This document shows positions 47,669-58,080 of a DNA stretch of 64,000 bases, one piece after another. Origin of the DNA: Hesseltinella vesiculosa (Eukaryota; Mucoromycota; Mucoromycetes; Mucorales; Cunninghamellaceae). The stretch spans positions 186,001 through 250,000 of the forward strand of contig MCGT01000016.1 of the NCBI GenBank assembly GCA_002104935.1. Direction: 5' to 3'. The translations under genes and the position numbers were made by a program. Within the stretch, counting starts at the first letter, position 1. Every line of letters starts with the position of its first letter. The notes below the pieces were generated by a model. That model did not search any database. It had not been told where the DNA came from and saw only the letters and a list, made by a program, of their open reading frames with translations.

Positions 47669-50600
47669 ATGGAGTACAATAATAGTACCATTCTGAAATT
47701 TCCCATTACCTTTTGCCCTGGGATCTTTGCTTGTAACAACACCCGTGGTCTGCCTGTGTACAATGCAAAGCAGCCCACGGGTATGCCTGTGCAGCTGGCC
47801 GTTTGTTCCATTGCTGGCGTTTTTTGCTTTCTCCTGTTCTGTTTCTTGCGAGTCCGGCAAGTCACCCACCTCGTCCATGCCTCTCCTTTACTCATCCACT
47901 CTCCTTTTTTAATCCTCTAGCTGGCCTTCCATGTATGCACCTCGATTGAACATGAAAAAGTAAGCTGCATTCCCTCCCATTGCCCTCCCCTGTCATGTCT
48001 CATGTAATGATTGTCCATCTAGGCAAGCACCTGTACCTCTTCCCACGTCATTCTTTGGCTGGATCCTTCCTGTTATCAAGACACCTCATTCCGTCGTACT
48101 TGACAAAGTTGGCCTTGACGCCGTCGTGGTAACGCCCCCCTTCCTGCTTCAAACTTTGTGCTGAGCTTCATTTTTTTTGCCTCCTTGCAGATGTTGCAAT
48201 TTTTCCTGATGGCGGCCAAACTGTTTGGGCTATGTGGCTTCTTTGGTACGGTGGTGCTGTACCCCATCAGTCGGATGGGCGGCGATCTCTGGAATGGCAC
48301 CAACCCGAATGCAACGGAACCCGATGCCTTGGTGCCGCGCGTCATGCAACAGTCGGAATCCTTTCTTTGGGTCTACTTGTTTTTCACCTACTTCTTTTGC
48401 CTGGCCACCTTTTACTTTACCTTTCTCAATTACCGCGACTATGTACGCATCCGCCAACAGTTCATGATCAAGATCGGCCGCTCCATCCCTTCCCGCACTG
48501 TCCTTGTCTCCGGCATCCCCCCCGCCTTGCGGTCCGATCAGAAGCTGGCCGACTATTTTGAAAAGCTGGGCATCGGCGTCGTGGAATCCGTCCATATCAT
48601 TCGCCATGTCCATCGTCTGCTGGATCTGATCAAGGATCGCTCCAAATACCTGCGCTACCTGGAACGGGCCTACGCAAGTTTCTGGGGCAACCCCTGCTAC
48701 GACCCTACCTACAATCCCGTGGCCCTGCTGTCCGAAGCCGAGCAAGACCAACAGCTCCACGCTCTCAGCTGGTCCACCACCAGCTCCTTGCACCATCAGC
48801 GCCGCATGCACCAGCACAACTATGGTGCCATCGCCAACGTCCAAGCCTCCTCTACTCCCTCTTCTCCCACTCTTTCTGAAAATGAAGACGAGGACGCCAC
48901 CACCAACGATCCTCGTGCGCCATTGCTGCCCGTCCACAACAAAACCAAACCTGCCTCCACTGCCCCATCGGTGCCTTCGCCTCCTCCCCGACCCATGGCC
49001 AAAGATGGCTTCCTTGGCGTCGTAGGCAAGCACGTGGATGCCATCCAGCACTTTACCGACAAATTCAATGAAGCCGATACCATGGTCCTCAAAGCACGAA
49101 AGTACGGCAAATTCCTCCCTACCAGCGTCGGCTTTGTCACCTTTGAAGAGCCCATGAGTGCTGTAAGTTTGATTAAAAAAAAAAAAAAAAGATTGGACAC
49201 TCATTCTCCATCTCCTAGTCGATTGCTTCGCAAGTGTTGATCGACTCCACCCCCTTTCGATTGAATGCTCAGCTGGCCCCCGAACCCCGCGATGTGCTTT
49301 GGGAAAACATTGCCATGCACGGTCGTGAACGGTATATTCGCAAGGTGCTGATGCTCGGCATTCTTGTCGTCCTGGCTGTGTTCTGGGTCGTGCCCATCTC
49401 GATCTTCTCCGCCTTGACCAGCGAAAGCTCGCTGCGCAACTATTTTCCTTGGTTGATGGACCTGGCCTCGAAGAACAAGATACTGCAACAAATCATCCAG
49501 TACTTTTTGCCTACGCTCAGCGTCGTCATCTTCATGGCTATCCTGCCAATGATCCTCAACGGTAAGGAGAGATCGCCTGCGCTTTGTTTTCTGATCTCGT
49601 TCCCTATTCCAGGCCTTAGCATCATTGAAGGTTTCCCCACACGAAGTGAAGCCGAAGAGTCCACCTTTAGCAAGTAAGGCCTTTCCATCTTTTTCATCGC
49701 TCTTGGTTGCATCTGCTCACCTTTTTTTTTTTTTTTTTTTTTATTGGTACTAGATATTTCTTCTTCTTGCTGGTGAATGTGCTCCTGATTTTCTCCATCT
49801 CCAGTGCCTTGTTCAAAACGCTGACAGATATCCTCGAAGATCCTACAGAATTGGCCAACATCCTGGCCACCACACTCCCTCAGGTCTCGCCCTTTTTTGT
49901 CAACTACACCATCATTCATGGCTTTTTGATGTAAGGTTTTGGTCTGCCCCCCCCCTTTTTTTTTTTGGTATCAAACCCCTATTTTTTGACACCTCTTCCT
50001 TACACTCAATAGGCTTCCCTTCCAATTGCTACTGACCGGCCCTGTGATTCTGCAGCTGTTCCACCGAATCTTTACTTGCAAAACGCCTCGCGATTACGCA
50101 GAGGTGCTAGCGCCTCGCATGTACAATTATGGCTGGGGCTATCCCATGCCTGTGTTCCTGTTTGTCGTTCTCCTTGTCTATTCTACCGTGTCACCCTTAA
50201 TCTTGGTCTTTGGCACCATCTATTTCAGCCTTTCCTACTTGGTAGTCAAGTATCAGTTGCTCTATGGTAGGGAGAAACCAGCTCAAAGCGAATGCCTCGG
50301 TCAAGCTCACTCTTTTTATTTCACTAGTCTACTTCCATCCTTATGAAGTGGCAGGGAGAATGTGGCCGTTGGTGTTTTCAAGAATCATCATTGGGCTGAT
50401 CTTGTTCCAAGTGCTGTCGATCGGTCTGTTCGTGTTAAACAAGGCTTACACGCTCGCCTTCTTGCTCGCACCGTTGGTGCTCTTGACCTTGGTATTCAAC
50501 TTTGGCGTCGATCGAGCCTATCAACAAAGCACGCAGTACCTTCCCCTGCAGCTGCTATCGCAACGCTTCGGACCTTTGACCACCACCGTCACTCGTCCAC

Positions 50601-51238
50601 CATCTCCTGCTCCTGAACCTGCGGCCTCGGCATCGACCTCCAATGCATCGCCACTCCAACTCACGCTACGCCGTCAGCCGTCAGCCCTTTCAGCTCAGCG
50701 CCGACGCCGCACCGTCCTTGACGAGGACGACTACGAAGCTGGCTCACGTAAATACACCGATTTCAAGGAGCCGCCCATGACCTTGCAGGAAGGGATTCTC
50801 AACACTGGCATGAAACGATATGCGCATCCAGCGTTCCTTGGCATCTTGCCTCAACTGTGGCTTCCCATCAAAGCCCGGCAAAAAACACCGGGCAATGACA
50901 ACAAACCGTCGACGGATCAAGGTGAGCATCAACCGTTGCTCCGTGGTTCCTCATCTTTAGCCTTGGCTGTGCCCTCCATCTCCACCACTGCCAATGCAGG
51001 TCCCTTGTCCACCAGCCCCACGACCTTTTCCAACCAGCAAACACCCATCGACCACCTGGCTCCACCTTCCCCACACGCGACCATGCCTGTCTTGGATGCC
51101 TCGGGCAATCCCGTCCAAACAGGTGATGATGAAAACGAGGACGATTCAAGTATCGAAGAAGATGATACCACTTATTATCACCATCCCGAGCGTCGTGTCT
51201 CAAAATCCCTCTTGAGCCGATCCGCAGGAACCTCTTGA
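47669..51238 (+). CDS. CSC1/OSCA/TMEM63-type stress-gated cation channel
   Basis: Predicted multi-pass calcium-permeable channel opened by osmotic or mechanical stress (Phm7/Rsn1 family). Nine exons: 47669-47856, 47921-47959, 48023-48128, 48191-49162, 49219-49561, 49613-49673, 49754-49930, 50013-50266, 50328-51238; about 1016 residues. First helix AVCSIAGVFCFLLFCFLRVR leads into the conserved RWPSMYAPRL and PTSFFGWI. Then come helices 2-3 (FLMAAKLFGLCGFFGTVVLY and WVYLFFTYFFCLATFYFTF) and a large cytosolic loop with SRTVLVSGIPPALRSDQKLA. The 7-TM core holds VFWVVPISIFSALT, PTLSVVIFMAILPMIL, YFFFLLVNVLLIFSISSALF, VFLFVVLLVYSTVSPLILVF and EVAGRMWPLVFSRIIIGLIL. The C-terminal ~250 residues are Ser/Pro-rich and acidic. 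Intron 1 has a GC donor (TCCG|GCAAGT). It starts only 118 bp after the kinase stop. Confidence 0.94.
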
Positions 51239-51971
51239 TGCCGCACTTCTTATACCTCTTTGTCAGCCTGCCTGTTTTTTTTGGGGGGGGGGACCATTTG
51301 CTTTCCCTCCCCTTTTCAAAGCCTTTTACTATTTTAGCCATTACGATAGCATTAAATATAAAAAAAGGAGCGTGTTCCGCTTTTCATAAACAGCCCTCCC
51401 CCTTTCTTCCCTTACCCCTGACTAGTCTTGCCAAAAAGTCAGATAGAAAACACAATCCCAAGCGTTGGGGCGGATGTATGTCAACAGCAGGACGGATGAA
51501 TAAGAAACTGTAGGTTTATATGCGATGGGTGTGCTGTGGAATGAGTTCCTGACACAGCAACATCCCTTTTTTCTGCATCTCCTTGGTTTTTTTTTTTTTT
51601 TGCTTTATTAAAAAAGTGTGTCGGAGGCCGGAAAGTATCGAGGTCATTGCTGTAAATGGTCAAAGTAGGCCTCCTTTTAATATAATTTATCGTAGCAGGC
51701 AACGTGTGGTTTTGCTTGACGGCAAGGGGCTGAAATATGTTGGAGCGTTCATCCTAATGTTTATTTTTGACGTTTTTTAATATCAAAAAAAAAAAAAAAA
51801 TAGGATAGCCTTTTTTTAACTCTGCTTGAATTGGCACAGTTTCCCATTGTTTCCCTTTTTTCATAAGCAATCGACGCCGAGAAGCCTTTTTTTTTTTTTT
51901 TTTTACCTTTTTCTCTCTTTTTAAACTTTTTCTGTATTTTTTTTTTATTTCATAATTATTGCATATAATCG
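51239..51971. other. 0.7-kb intergenic region, no gene seen
   Basis: Contains the 3' flank of the channel gene (with an early G-run near 51284) and a very T-rich leader of the next gene, including T runs at about 51586-51601 and 51889-51904. No coding pattern. Confidence 0.5.
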
Positions 51972-53491
51972 ATGGTGATTCCCGTCAAAAGTAAATCAGC
52001 ATCACTTACCCATCATTTAAAGAAGTGGATGCGCTGGGGCACAGACACATCCAACCAGAAAGGAAAAAAAAAAAGCGACGGTCATGCATATCCCTGCATG
52101 GACCAGCAAGACCCCATGGACGATGGTTTCACCACACCCATCTCCAGCTGGACCCGTCGCGTTCCGCCTCGCTATGACACCGTCAAAGACCTTCATTATA
52201 CCAACCAGCCGCAAACATCCTACCATGGCTCGCTTGCCCACCGTGGCCACGCTGTGCGCCGACCCGCCTCACCTTTTGCCACCATTTCAACACCTAGTGC
52301 CTCCTACGCAGGTAGCAGCCGGCCTCCTCGGATTGATTCACTTTACGTGCCTCAGCTACATCACATCCCCTCCAACGATCACCTGCCTAAATACCACCAC
52401 CGCAAAACCATTGCTTACGTCCCAAGTACCATCGACGACGCCGACCTGGACGAAGACAATCTACGCACTTGGCCCCGCCTCAGCGCCCCACCGCCGTCCA
52501 CCGGCCGGCCCAAACCAGAACGGCACCGCTCGATCCAGCCAGGATCACCCATCTTCAATTACATGCGCCGGTCGATCAGCAGTTATTCCTCCAGCGACTT
52601 ACCGCTTGACCATCTTCTCCACCAATGGCCCGGCACCTGCTTCTATGCACCAGACCCCGACAGCGATCTGGACGACGATGAAGGCTGCTTTATCGCCACC
52701 CATGGCATCACGTCGGGCAAGCGCGTGAAGCGCAAACGCAGCCTAGCGCCCATTGTCAACCCCGAGGTCATCCGCCAACCTCGTCCACCCTTGCAAGCCC
52801 TGAACTTTGACCTTCCCTGCGAAGACCAAGGGATGGCAGGCGAAGACTCAGCGCGGCCCTCGTGCACCTTTGAAGACGGCCAGCTGTCCGACGCCATGTA
52901 CGAAAAACCATTGCCGCCCCGACCAACGTCCCTTCGTCCCTTTTCTGGCACTCTTCCTGCCTCGATCTCCACGCCAATTGCCGCCGTCAGTCTCCACCCA
53001 GAGTCGACCCCACCACCTACCTCCCAGTCCTCCACTGCGCTGGACTCGGATGCGATGGTCAAGCAATTCTACGCCACGCCCATCCAGCACTCAAGCTTTG
53101 ACCTCGACACCTTGCTGCTGGTTGCCCATGGAGAGCAATATCTGTCGCAGAGAGAAAACACCCGTTGGAGCGATGATGATGACGAAGACGCACATAAACC
53201 CTATGCCTTCCACCGCTGGCCTTCCAAGAGCAACCCTTCCTTGACCTTTTCCTCACCTGGCACGCTGGCCCTTTCCTCCTCGACACCCACCATCGTCGCC
53301 CCTTCCCTCTCCGCCTCCACTATTGCTGCTTCTCCCACAAGTCAAGGCAGCAAGAAGCACCTCAAGGCCAATCAAGATGGCTGGGTCAATGAAGTCTACG
53401 AGGTAAGTGTCGCATTCATAAATAGGGCGAGTTTCTTATTCTTTGCTTATAGGAGCTGCATAGAATCGTCCATACACACGTTGTTTTTTGA
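51972..53491 (+). CDS. Unknown, largely disordered Ser/Pro/His-rich protein (489 aa)
   Basis: Two exons, 51972-53402 and 53453-53491, joined in phase 0, giving about 489 residues ending ELHRIVHTHVVF. The first exon is a single long open frame with strong GC-rich codon bias, so it is real coding sequence. It starts MVIPVKSKSASLTHHLKKW, then runs through Pro/Ser/His-rich sequence with repeated basic-serine patches (MRRSISSYSSSDLPLDH, KRVKRKRSLAP) and acidic clusters (DPDSDLDDDEG). No signal peptide, transmembrane helix or known domain is visible. The RS-type patches suggest phosphorylation. It could be a scaffold or regulatory protein. A basic-Trp helix at the start (HHLKKWMRWG) may bind membrane. 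I do not recognise the family. Confidence 0.75.
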
Positions 53492-53604
53492 TACATAACG
53501 CTTTAAGAATAAACTATTTTAATTAAGGATAATATGAAAAAAAAAGGGGAAGGGAGAGCCGGGTCTTCAATGGTTTGGGTATCAATGCGAGGAAAAAGTA
53601 AAAC

Positions 53605-54141
53605 CTATTTGCCGTAGGCTGGCAAGGAGAAGTGGTCGAGATCGTCGTCGGATCCTTGTTCCAAGTCCAGGTCATCCATCAGAGCTTGCTGATCCATGGC
53701 GACTCTTGTACCGCCCCATCGTCGTTGGTGTTCTTTTCGAGCATGCCATCCGTAATCCAATCCGAATGCCAAGATCAATCCTAATCCACTGCCAAGCAGA
53801 TTGGCTACAATGTCCCAGACGTCAAACGTACGATACTATTTTTTTTTTTCATAAAAGGATCAGCCTTGGCTCATGTTAACCAATGTGAGAGGACATACCG
53901 GCAAGAGATCTTGAATGAATTCGCTGCCAATGGACATGACAAGCATGATGGAAGTGGCGAGCAAGAGATTGCGCTGAAACGAAAGGTTCCAAACATAGTA
54001 CAGGCACACGCTCAAGATGCAAAATGTCATAAAATGAAGCACCTTGTCGTTGACATGTTCATGAACGTGGATAGGTGCAAAGCCAAGAATGCCCATCAGT
54101 ATCAGCAAAAAGAAGATCACCACAAGCACTTGCAATCGCAT
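53605..54141 (-). CDS. VanZ-like family membrane protein (157 aa)
   Basis: Two exons (minus), 54141-53899 and 53835-53605, give about 157 residues. Four hydrophobic helices are visible (VVIFFLLILMGILGF, VLHFMTFCILSVCLYYVW, LLLATSIMLVMSIGSEF, IVANLLGSGLGLILAFGLDY). The VanZ-type signatures are HVNDKVLHFMTFCIL, and GSEFIQDLLPYR with TFDVWDIVANLLG across the intron (the D...N..G motif). VanZ proteins are best known in bacteria. Fungal members of unknown function exist, and the intron here shows this is a resident nuclear gene. The cytosolic tail after the last helix is acidic (DDLDLEQGSDDDLDHF). The 3' end is 113 bp from the convergent neighbour. Confidence 0.85.
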
Positions 54142-54773
54142 TTTTCTGACCAGGAACGAAAAGAAGGAAAAAAAAAAAATCGAACCTTTTTGCGGAAGAT
54201 GAGCGTATTTTTTTTATCGCAAGATTGGTCGAAAGCAAAACTACATGTGAACCCTGCCCTATCCAGAGAAATGTCGTGGCAACTTGTAACTTGTCTACCC
54301 TTGCAGGGGTGCGGGGAAATGAGCATCTGCTTGACAACAGCGTTGACATGTTCGCCACATCAGTCTTCCTCAACCTTGCATTTAGCGAACGAATGGCATA
54401 TATTATAACGTTCAACATGTTGATATTCCCAAGCTTCTCACTGAGCACCTGCATTCCATAGCTTTCGCCTCAGCCTTGGATCTCTTGCCGAAACATTGGC
54501 TATCCACTTTACGGACGCGAAGATTATGCACTTGTCCAAGTCGGAAGGGGTGGGATTTTTTTGATTTCGATCTCAATTTTAGGGATGGCGGCCATGTCAA
54601 ACTTGAAGAGCTTATGCCTTGTACGGCATGCTGAGGCATGAAGCTAATGATGGACGACACGTCTCCTTCCAAGCGAGCCCACACAGCTGTTTTTTACCTG
54701 CTGCTTCCCCCGGCTCCGTACAAGGAAGACTGCCCATTCATAGATAGACAGCTTTATTATGGTGATGACAGGA
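54142..54773. other. 0.6-kb intergenic region, no gene seen
   Basis: Lies between the VanZ-like gene start and the GTPase 3' end. Mixed composition, one short open stretch without features; no gene recognised. Confidence 0.5.
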
Positions 54774-56088
54774 TCAGCGATGCTGAGTTACGTACAGAGG
54801 GTTATAGTGGGCGGGCGGGGCTTGGGCATTGTAGTACGGATCATGAGGAGGCGGAGGAGGGTGAGAGGTGGGATGCATGGCGTGGGGAGGAGGGACAGGA
54901 GGCGGCTGCTTGGTCGGCAATGGTGGCGGAGGCGGAGGTCGTATTGCTCGCCATCGGCCGAGTTTGGCGCAAAGCTCGATCTTGGCTTGCAGAGTGTACA
55001 TCTTGCTAAAGTAATATTCCTTGTAAGGGGCACAATCGCACGGCCTACCTTTGGTGATGCCGCACTCGGGTAGTTGGTTGCTGACAAACGCCACGGGCAG
55101 GTTTTCCTCAAGGCCCAGCATATCTTTCATTTGCTTGCTGAACTGATTCACCAAAAAGTTTTTGTGGTCTGTTGTCTCGTTCAGATCCCGGTGTTTGTAA
55201 TCCACCTTTGTAAAGACCAAAATCACATGTTTGCGCCAATCGCGGGGCTCCATATGCTTCATCAGCGCAGCAAATTCTTTCAAGATGTTCTCGACCACAG
55301 GTCTATGGGGGGGTGGGAAAGAGTGAGTTGCGTGCATGTGTTTGTGAGGTTTTGGCATCGTACATTTTCGTCTTGAAGCTACAGACCAACAGAAAAGCAT
55401 CGATGCCGATACGGTTGCTCACATCAAAGATGTAATCCTGGATTTCCGCAGTAAAGTCTCGGCCCGCACTGTCAGCAAAACCAGGAGTGTCGGCCACAGT
55501 CACGATGGTGTTCTTGCCCTTGACTGTCCATACGCCTGTTCGTTCCAACACAGCATCTGTCACTGACTGAAAGGAAGGAGAGAAAAAAAAAGTTGAGCGC
55601 ATGCCTGTGCCTGAGGTGGACACGTCGTTTTTATTACCTTGTAGCTGGCATTGGCTGTGAACTCTTTGTAGCCAAACATGGCATTTAATAAGCTGGATTT
55701 ACCGTCGCCTGTCTATGTTACGTAAAAAAAAAAAATGAAAAGATGAGTGCTTCTAGAAAGCGGCTGAGGGGACGTTGGCGTCTGTGGGGATGAAGCGTCG
55801 TACTTTGCCGATGGGAATCATCACGTAATGAGGAAGATCACCTTCTGTATTGACGCCGGTACGGACTTGCTGAACCGAAGGTGAACATGGTTGAGGTGTG
55901 GTGGGTGAGCTAGCGTTGATGTCGATTTCTTTTTCGCCAGTGATTGGAATTAATGTCGTCAACGATGGATGAGAAGCGGATTTGCCCTTTGCGGCTTCAT
56001 GTTTGCTTTGCTGCCGCTGGACTCGTGACGCTGAATGATTGGTATGATGGCCATCGCCATTGTGGGAACGATGACGCACCGAGGCCAT
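54774..56088 (-). CDS. AIG1-type (GIMAP/Toc-like) GTPase
   Basis: Predicted GTP-binding protein of the AIG1/TRAFAC septin-like branch. Four exons (minus): 56088-55804, 55721-55638, 55566-55364, 55302-54774; about 366 residues. The first 90 residues are Ser/Thr/His-rich and disordered. The P loop is formed across intron 1: PIGK-TGDGKSSLLNA. G2/G3 follow as a Thr-rich switch and VADTPGFADS. G4 is LVFTKVDYKHRDL. The AIG1 hydrophobic strand GIDAFLLVCSF lies between. After the G domain comes a Cys/Tyr segment (CDCAPYKEYYFSKMYTLQAK) and a Pro-rich tail with PPPPPPLPTKQPPP and repeated HPP/PYN units, likely to bind SH3 or WW-type partners. AIG1 GTPases are known from plants, animals and scattered fungi. 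Cellular role is unknown. Confidence 0.87.
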
Positions 56089-56334
56089 GGTTGGGTATGT
56101 TTTTTTAACGAGAATGAGTGGAAGAAATGAAAAAACAAGAGAAAAAAAAGTTGACCACAACGCCTGCACGTGGATTTGTTTGCACACTTGGAGTCACAAA
56201 AAAAAAAAAAAAAAAAAAAAAAAGGCGTGGAAAAAAGCTCTGGCTCCCAAACTTTATTATTGACAGAAAAAAAAAAAAAAGAGGTGATGACGAGAATCAA
56301 CTCGATGGTGTTAAGAAAGAGGAGGAGACGGGTT

Positions 56335-57858
56335 CTAGATGACGACGACTTTGCCTTTTTCCAAGAAGCCATGGTCGCCATCACCGCCAACAAAGGTAGG
56401 ACACACAGAGAAGCGTACGATGCCCGAGGTCTTGCCGCGGGCGTCGGTCATGGTTTCCTCATCGAGCTGCTGCTTGCCTTCTTCCAGGGCGAGGGTGTGG
56501 ATAACGACTTCTTGGCCGCGGATGGCGACAACGAGCTTGAAGGTCTTGTCGACAATGTCGGATACCTTTGCAAAGTAGGATTTTTCTTCAGGCACCTGGG
56601 CATCGTTTTCACGCAAAAAGGGGTAGTAGATGTCGGTAAGTTCGTCGTAGATCAGCTTGGAAAGTCGTTTCTTTTCGGTGTCAATGGTGGACTGAAGGTC
56701 GGTGTCGGTGTTCTTGGCGATGGTGGCGGCGAGCTGCTGTCGCAGACGGACAGAGAAGCCCGAGTCGTGTTGGTCAAACCATTGTGACAGAGTGGCATAG
56801 GCATCGTTGATTTCCAGGCCAGGGTAGACGGGTGCTTGGAAGACATACTGCACCAAGTAGTCATGGATCAGCTTTTCGGTCAGCAAGTTGACAAAGCTGG
56901 GTTCCAGCAGATCACCCTTGTCATCGACCAGAGCGAGCTGGGGCCATCGGGCAAGGAACTTGGCCTTGGCCCGGTCCTTATCGGCCCTTTTGTTGAGAGA
57001 CAGGATCAGACGCGAGACATTGTATTTGAGCAGCTTGAGAGAGTCGCGGATGGTCGAGAGATCGTCATCCGTCGCTCGTACCGTTCGGGTCAGCTGGAAC
57101 AGGCTTTGTTCAATTTGGGTGTAGTCTTGCTCTTTTTCTTGATATTGGCGTCGGGCGTCGTCCAGCTCGGATTGTAGTTGTTCACGTTTTTCCATTTCTG
57201 ACTGGACATTTTTACGTGCTTGGAGGATTTGCAAGTGCAGTTGTTCCAATTGCATGCGCAAGTCTTCGGCTTCAGGAGGGACATCAGGCTGTTGTTGTGG
57301 TTGTGGTTGTGGTTGAGCGTCAGAAACCATGGATGAGGCGGTTGTGGATGAGGAAAGAGTGGTGTTGGTTGTGCTGTTGGTCATTGTGTTGTTGGTATTC
57401 TTATTGTAGTTCGGGATGTCTTGTATCAAGTTGGAGTAACGTTGACTGCCAGATGAGAAGTCTAATAATAAAGTAATAAAAATAACAATAAAAAAAATAG
57501 GAGAGGAAAGAGAAGGTGAGACAAAAAAGGGCCTATTTTTTTTTTTTTTTTTTTTTTTTTGCTGCTTTTTTACTGTCTTACTTCTCTCCATCATATGCAA
57601 ATCAGGGTAGGACATTGGTCTATCGACCAAGACATGATCGTCCGAGTGAGAGCTCATTTGTCTACTTTGTCTATAGTCGTCTTTTTCTTTGGATTGCTGT
57701 TTCCTGAACAGACCTCGCACCTTGCTTCCGGCCGACCCAAGGTTGCGCACGGTTTTTGACCTTTGCATGGGCTTTGATGGTGCAGGTTGGGTTTGTTGAA
57801 TAGGTGGTGGTGAGGACATTTGGTTGTATTGATAGTCGCTTTGATACTGATCGGACAT
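56335..57858 (-). CDS. Coiled-coil protein of unknown function with disordered N-terminus
   Basis: Two exons (minus), 57858-57582 and 57461-56335, give about 467 residues. The N-terminal ~150 residues are Gln/Ser/Pro-rich with a repeated RSKTVRNL-type basic patch (SKVRGLFRKQQSKEKDD), then Asn/Thr- and Gln/Pro-rich stretches. Residues ~150-240 form a coiled coil (AEDLRMQLEQLHLQILQARK, EMEKREQLQSELDDARRQYQ). A helical domain follows (LLTEKLIHDYLVQYVFQAPV, DAYATLSQWFDQHDSGFSVR). The C-terminal strand-rich part includes IVDKTFKLVVAIRGQEVVIH. I do not recognise the family, though the YLVQYVF-type block looks conserved. The 120-nt intron is divisible by three and lacks stops, so unspliced message would still translate through. 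Confidence 0.8.
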   Translation of the reverse strand: MSDQYQSDYQYNQMSSPPPIQQTQPAPSKPMQRSKTVRNLGSAGSKVRGLFRKQQSKEKDDYRQSRQMSSHSDDHVLVDRPMSYPDLHMMERSKTVKKQQKKKKKKKNRPFFVSPSLSSPIFFIVIFITLLLDFSSGSQRYSNLIQDIPNYNKNTNNTMTNSTTNTTLSSSTTASSMVSDAQPQPQPQQQPDVPPEAEDLRMQLEQLHLQILQARKNVQSEMEKREQLQSELDDARRQYQEKEQDYTQIEQSLFQLTRTVRATDDDLSTIRDSLKLLKYNVSRLILSLNKRADKDRAKAKFLARWPQLALVDDKGDLLEPSFVNLLTEKLIHDYLVQYVFQAPVYPGLEINDAYATLSQWFDQHDSGFSVRLRQQLAATIAKNTDTDLQSTIDTEKKRLSKLIYDELTDIYYPFLRENDAQVPEEKSYFAKVSDIVDKTFKLVVAIRGQEVVIHTLALEEGKQQLDEETMTDARGKTSGIVRFSVCPTFVGGDGDHGFLEKGKVVVI

Positions 57859-58080
57859 GATAGTGAAAAAAGAAGAGAAGAAGAAGTGCCTGAACCAAAA
57901 AAAAAAAAAAGAGACTTTCGAAAAAAGGTTTAGTGGTTTTCAATGCCCTAGTGGGCCAGCCAATCAGCATTCTGGCTCTAAAAGGGCCTTTTTTTTTCTT
58001 TCTTTCTTTTTCTGATTCTTCAACTCCTTTTTTTTACAAATCACATTTCAGTTTTTGTGTTTGCCATTGAGTAGTTGGGT
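57859..58080. promoter_or_regulatory. Divergent promoter between the coiled-coil gene and the phosphatase gene
   Basis: 222 bases between two outward-facing ATGs. It contains an A run near 57898-57911, a T run near 57988-57996 and T/C-rich DNA before 58081. A shared promoter is inferred from spacing only. Confidence 0.45.

Noticed and set aside
48230..49204. 324-codon open frame antisense to the channel gene
   Set aside because: Sense strand encodes a clear CSC1/OSCA protein; the antisense frame has no motif and follows from codon bias.
55010..55060. Possible extra intron in the AIG1 GTPase after GITKG
   Set aside because: A GTAGGC donor-like site exists, but the frame stays open and ends in a sensible Pro-rich tail, so no intron is needed.
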